Of a DNA stretch of 64,000 nucleotides, positions 61,479 to 64,000 are shown one piece after another. Each line of letters opens with the position of its first letter. Position 1 is the first letter of the stretch. Below the pieces are notes generated by a model. The model made no database searches, was not told the DNA's origin, and saw only the letters and a program-made list of their open reading frames with translations. This DNA comes from Akebia trifoliata (Eukaryota; Streptophyta; Magnoliopsida; Ranunculales; Lardizabalaceae): NCBI GenBank assembly GCA_017979445.1, contig CM030711.1, positions 496,001 to 560,000 on the forward strand. The letters run 5' to 3'. The position numbers and the translations under genes were made by a program.

Positions 61479-62525
61479 TTATCTTCTCTCACAAAGTTGA
61501 AGCATCTTCTCAACCAACACATCTATCTCTTCCTCTCCTTTCCTCATCTTCTTACTTGTCTCTTTTGCCCTCCTCCTCCTCACCTCCTCTCCTTCCTTCT
61601 CTACCACCACTTCTTTAATCACCTTTGCAATCTCCTTTCTTTCAAATTTCTCATATCCATCCTTGTTCTCTCTCTCTTAACCTCCACACCTACACCAAGC
61701 TCCACCACCAACCTAGCATTTATAGGTTGGTCAATATGCATTGGCATAGCTATAAAAGGAACACCAAACTTCATTCCCTCCATCACTGAACTCCATCCAC
61801 AGTGACTCACAAACCCACCAATGCTACAATGACTAAGTATCTTCCCTTGTGGGGCCCAATCCTCTACGACCAATCCCCTCTCTCCAACTCTGTAGAAAGC
61901 CTAGTGGTAATACTTCATCAATCCTAATTTTATCTCCCTCTGGAAACCTTATAACCCATATGAAGTTAACCTTACTAAGCTCTAATCCATGACCCATCTC
62001 TTCTTCTATCTTCTCCTTTGACATGAAGTACTCACTACCAAATGAAACAAACACAACTGAAGAAACAGCTTTCTTTCCAAGTCAATCAATTATAAACTCT
62101 GATTCCTTGTCATCTTCTATGGGCTCTTGAGCAAGAGGTCCTACAAGTAGAATCTCCTTCCCCAATAAAAAAGAGAGATAGTCTATGTATTTATCTTCAA
62201 TCTCTCTATAAGTCTTGATCAAGATGATGCTCGAAGATTGATCCATGGACTGAATGTACCGATCTTTGTTCACTGTGTCATTCGTACAAGAATTAAGCAA
62301 CTCGGAAATCTTTTTATCTTCATTTTCGAGAATATATATCTTTGAAAATGGAAATTCCACACCAGGATTCTTGCAGATGTGATAGAAATAGCTAGAAGCA
62401 GCAGCACCTATAGTAAGGAAATTGATGGCTGGGATATTTAAGACAGCAAGCAATTTCATGTATCCATGGTTGGCTAAAATCATAAATTAGCAAATCTGGT
62501 TTTAGAGTGGTCATGTGGTTTGAGA
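61479..62525 (-). pseudogene. UGT94-like glycosyltransferase pseudogene
   Basis: Remnant of a family-1 UDP-sugar glycosyltransferase, most like UGT94-type enzymes that extend sugar chains on glycosides. On the minus strand the frames give LKPDLLIYDFSQPWIH, INFLTIGAAASSYF, KEILLVGPLAQEP, VFVSFGSEYFMSKE, GLELSKVNFIWVIRFP, then the PSPG sugar-donor motif [10 protein letters not shown] / [15 protein letters not shown], and a C-terminal helix VEKMLQLCERR ending at 61479-61481. Lesions: a frameshift near 62440, a TGG-to-TGA stop at 62082-62084, a frameshift near 61897 (GFLQ/VGERG) and another near 61640. The first ~100 residues are missing, and a 51-bp repeated segment begins at 62538 instead. The locus cannot make a complete enzyme. 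The plus-strand open frame at 61497-61805 is its antisense shadow. Confidence 0.85.
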
Positions 62526-62537
62526 AGGATGGTTTTA

Positions 62538-62639
62538 TTAGGAAAGCAGATTTCTGACATAAATTGAATCCCTTGATTTATGCTTAATATTAGGAAAGCA
62601 GATTCCTCACATTAATGGAATCTCTTGATTTATGCTTAT
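62538..62639. repeat. Tandem duplication, 51-bp unit
   Basis: attaggaaagcagattt at 62538 recurs at 62589, and both units end tttatgctta. It lies between the UGT remnant and the copia leader and may be part of the 5' LTR. Confidence 0.8.
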
Positions 62640-62774
62640 TAGGAAATTACCCACATATGTTTAGCCTTGAATTGTGGTTCTGTATACCAACCATGGCTTG
62701 ATCTACTTGCATAAATATTACACAATATCAATGGAAAAGTTACTGGTTGCATCATCATATTATACTTCTCTTTA
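62640..62774 (+). mobile_element. Probable 3' part of a copia 5' LTR
   Basis: This stretch directly precedes the primer-binding site, so it should contain the 5' LTR end. The LTR start (TG) and exact end (CA) could not be fixed without the other LTR, which lies outside the window. It may extend left through the 51-bp repeat. Confidence 0.4.
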
Positions 62775-62787
62775 TGGTATCAGAGCC
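62775..62787 (+). other. Retrotransposon primer-binding site (initiator tRNA-Met)
   Basis: tggtatcagagcc is complementary to the 3' end of initiator tRNA-Met, the usual primer of plant Ty1/copia elements. It lies 84 bases before the gag ATG. Confidence 0.9.
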
Positions 62788-62870
62788 TGGCTTAAACAAG
62801 CATTATTTTTTTATCTGTTCTTCTTCTTCCCTTCTTCTTCTTCCTCTTCTTCTTCCTCACTTCTATCAAA

Positions 62871-64000
62871 ATGTTTGAAGAAAATACTGGAACCAGTCAA
62901 ACAAATCTCACTGTTTCAAATTCCCTTAACCTTGAAAATAGTTTGATTTCCATAAACTCTGCTGCCCAAGCCCCTCTCAAACTTAATCCAGAGAATTATA
63001 TCTCTTGGAACACACAATGGTATTCGCTTCTCATCGGTTATGACCTCTTCGACTATGTCGATGGCACTATTTCTTGTCCTCCTTCAACAATCAAAGAAAA
63101 CACCAAAGAAACCATCAACCCCAATCACACCTTCTGGATCCGACAAGATCATCTCCTTAGAAGTGCTCTTGTTGCTTCCCTCTCTGCACAAGTTATACCG
63201 TTTGTGGCCTCTACAAAATCTTCAAGCGATATCTGGTCCAAACTTGAAACCATGTACGCCAAGCCGACTCGTGGACGTATCATGAGCATCTGTGACACAC
63301 TAAGCAAGACAACCAAAGGCACCACCAGCATCTCTGCCTACATGCAAAATATCAAGACTCTTGTTGATTCCATGGCAACTGCCGGTGTACCACTGGATGA
63401 TGATGAGATTGTTTTCCACGTTCTCAATGGCCTTGGGACTGATTACAAGGAAATAGATGCTGCCATTCGTGCACGTGACACCGTTATTTCCTTTGAAGAG
63501 TTACACAATAAGCTTAGCGATTATGAGGCTTATCTCAAACGAGAATCTCAAACTGATGTTGTTCCCATTACTGCCAACTTTGCCAACAAATCGGGCTCCC
63601 ACAACCGAAGCAACCACCATCAAAATAGGCAAGGCAAAAATGACAATTACTTCGGTGGCAATCAACAACAACGTCACGGCCAAGGTCAAAATTACCAACA
63701 CAAAAATGGTAATAATTCTACTCACAATTTCAACAAAGTTGTGTGCCAATTTTGTGATAAGCCAGGACATGTTGCAAAGAACTGTCGTAGACTCCCTAGT
63801 GCTATGCCGTGGATGTCTCAACCATCCTACCCGTCGTATTCACCAAATTTTGCTGCACAGCCGCGCCCTTCCTTTGCTCCGCCTCGTGCTCATTTTGTCG
63901 CTCAACCCTCTCAATCCGCTCCTAGTTGGCTCTTTGATTCAGGTGCTTCACATCATGTGACCTCTGATCTTAATAATCTATCTCTTCACTCGGAGTATGA
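62871..64000 (+). mobile_element. Ty1/copia retrotransposon gag-protease frame, runs off window
   Basis: An uninterrupted frame from ATG 62871 to the window end (376 codons). It begins with a gag domain of the plant copia type (ENYISWNTQWYSLLIG, LLRSALVASLS, GRIMSICDTLSKT, LNGLGTDYKEIDAAI, FEELHNKLSDYEAYL). An Asn/Gln/His-rich linker follows, then a zinc knuckle CQFCDKPGHVAKNC (about residue 292; C-x2-C-x4-H-x4-C), and the start of the aspartic protease WLFDSGASHH (Asp ~356). Integrase and reverse transcriptase would lie beyond 64000. The frame shows no stop or shift, so the copy may be young. It lies in the opposite orientation to the UGT remnant and close to its broken 5' side. Confidence 0.93.

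Noticed and set aside
61497..61805. 102-codon plus-strand frame
   Set aside because: Antisense shadow of the UGT94-like pseudogene.

Overview
This is nuclear DNA from a dicot-like flowering plant. The evidence is AT-rich intergenic DNA, short exons with plant-type GT-AG introns (one GC-AG), telo-box motifs (AGGGTTT) in 5' leaders, plant-only families (RLCK-VII kinases, DUF506, UGT94-like glucosyltransferase), an intronless tRNA-Leu(CAA), and plant LINE, SINE, copia, hAT and Harbinger elements. I cannot name the species.

Layout, left to right. (1) 1-7346, + strand: 3' part of a TAF1 (TFIID subunit 1) gene with zinc knuckle and C-terminal bromodomain. The 3' end of a LINE lies at 1-466, probably in an upstream intron. 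(2) 7.3-13.4 kb: tRNA-Leu(CAA) on the minus strand, then a dense cluster of small nonautonomous elements, including a SINE inside an hAT-like repeat and a foldback element inside a larger inverted-repeat element. (3) 13429-17250, +: receptor-like cytoplasmic kinase of the PCRK/PBL19 type, four coding exons, first intron GC-AG. (4) ~18.49-25.73 kb, +: SC35-like SR splicing factor (SCL30A/SCL33 type), seven coding exons. Its long 5'-UTR intron carries a 5'-truncated LINE (17-bp target duplication) inside an older LINE remnant; another intron carries an hAT-type MITE with an 8-bp duplication. (5) 27494-29842, -: second RLCK-VII kinase (PBL9/APK1A type, MGNC acylation site), six exons, convergent with the SR gene. 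(6) 30-41.6 kb: gene-poor, repeat-rich, with SINEs, foldback elements, microsatellites and a possible decayed LTR. (7) 41636-46281, -: nine-exon cytosolic triosephosphate isomerase locus with every splice phase intact but one in-frame TAA at codon 200 of 256. (8) 46.3-55.4 kb: intergenic, with a 626-bp Harbinger/Tourist-like element whose core is an unusual GC-rich trinucleotide tract. (9) 55398-59181, +: DUF506 (PDDEXK-like) gene, three coding exons. (10) 61479-62525, -: UGT94-like glucosyltransferase pseudogene. (11) 62775 to the window end, +: Ty1/copia element with tRNA-Met primer-binding site and an open gag-protease frame leaving the window.

The genes do not form a pathway; they are unrelated neighbours, apart from the two RLCK-VII kinases, which belong to the same immune/signalling kinase subfamily but different branches. 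I found no clearly new biological system. The most notable points are the single-lesion TPI gene, the nested retroelements, the trinucleotide-rich Harbinger element, and several foldback and SINE families present in multiple copies.
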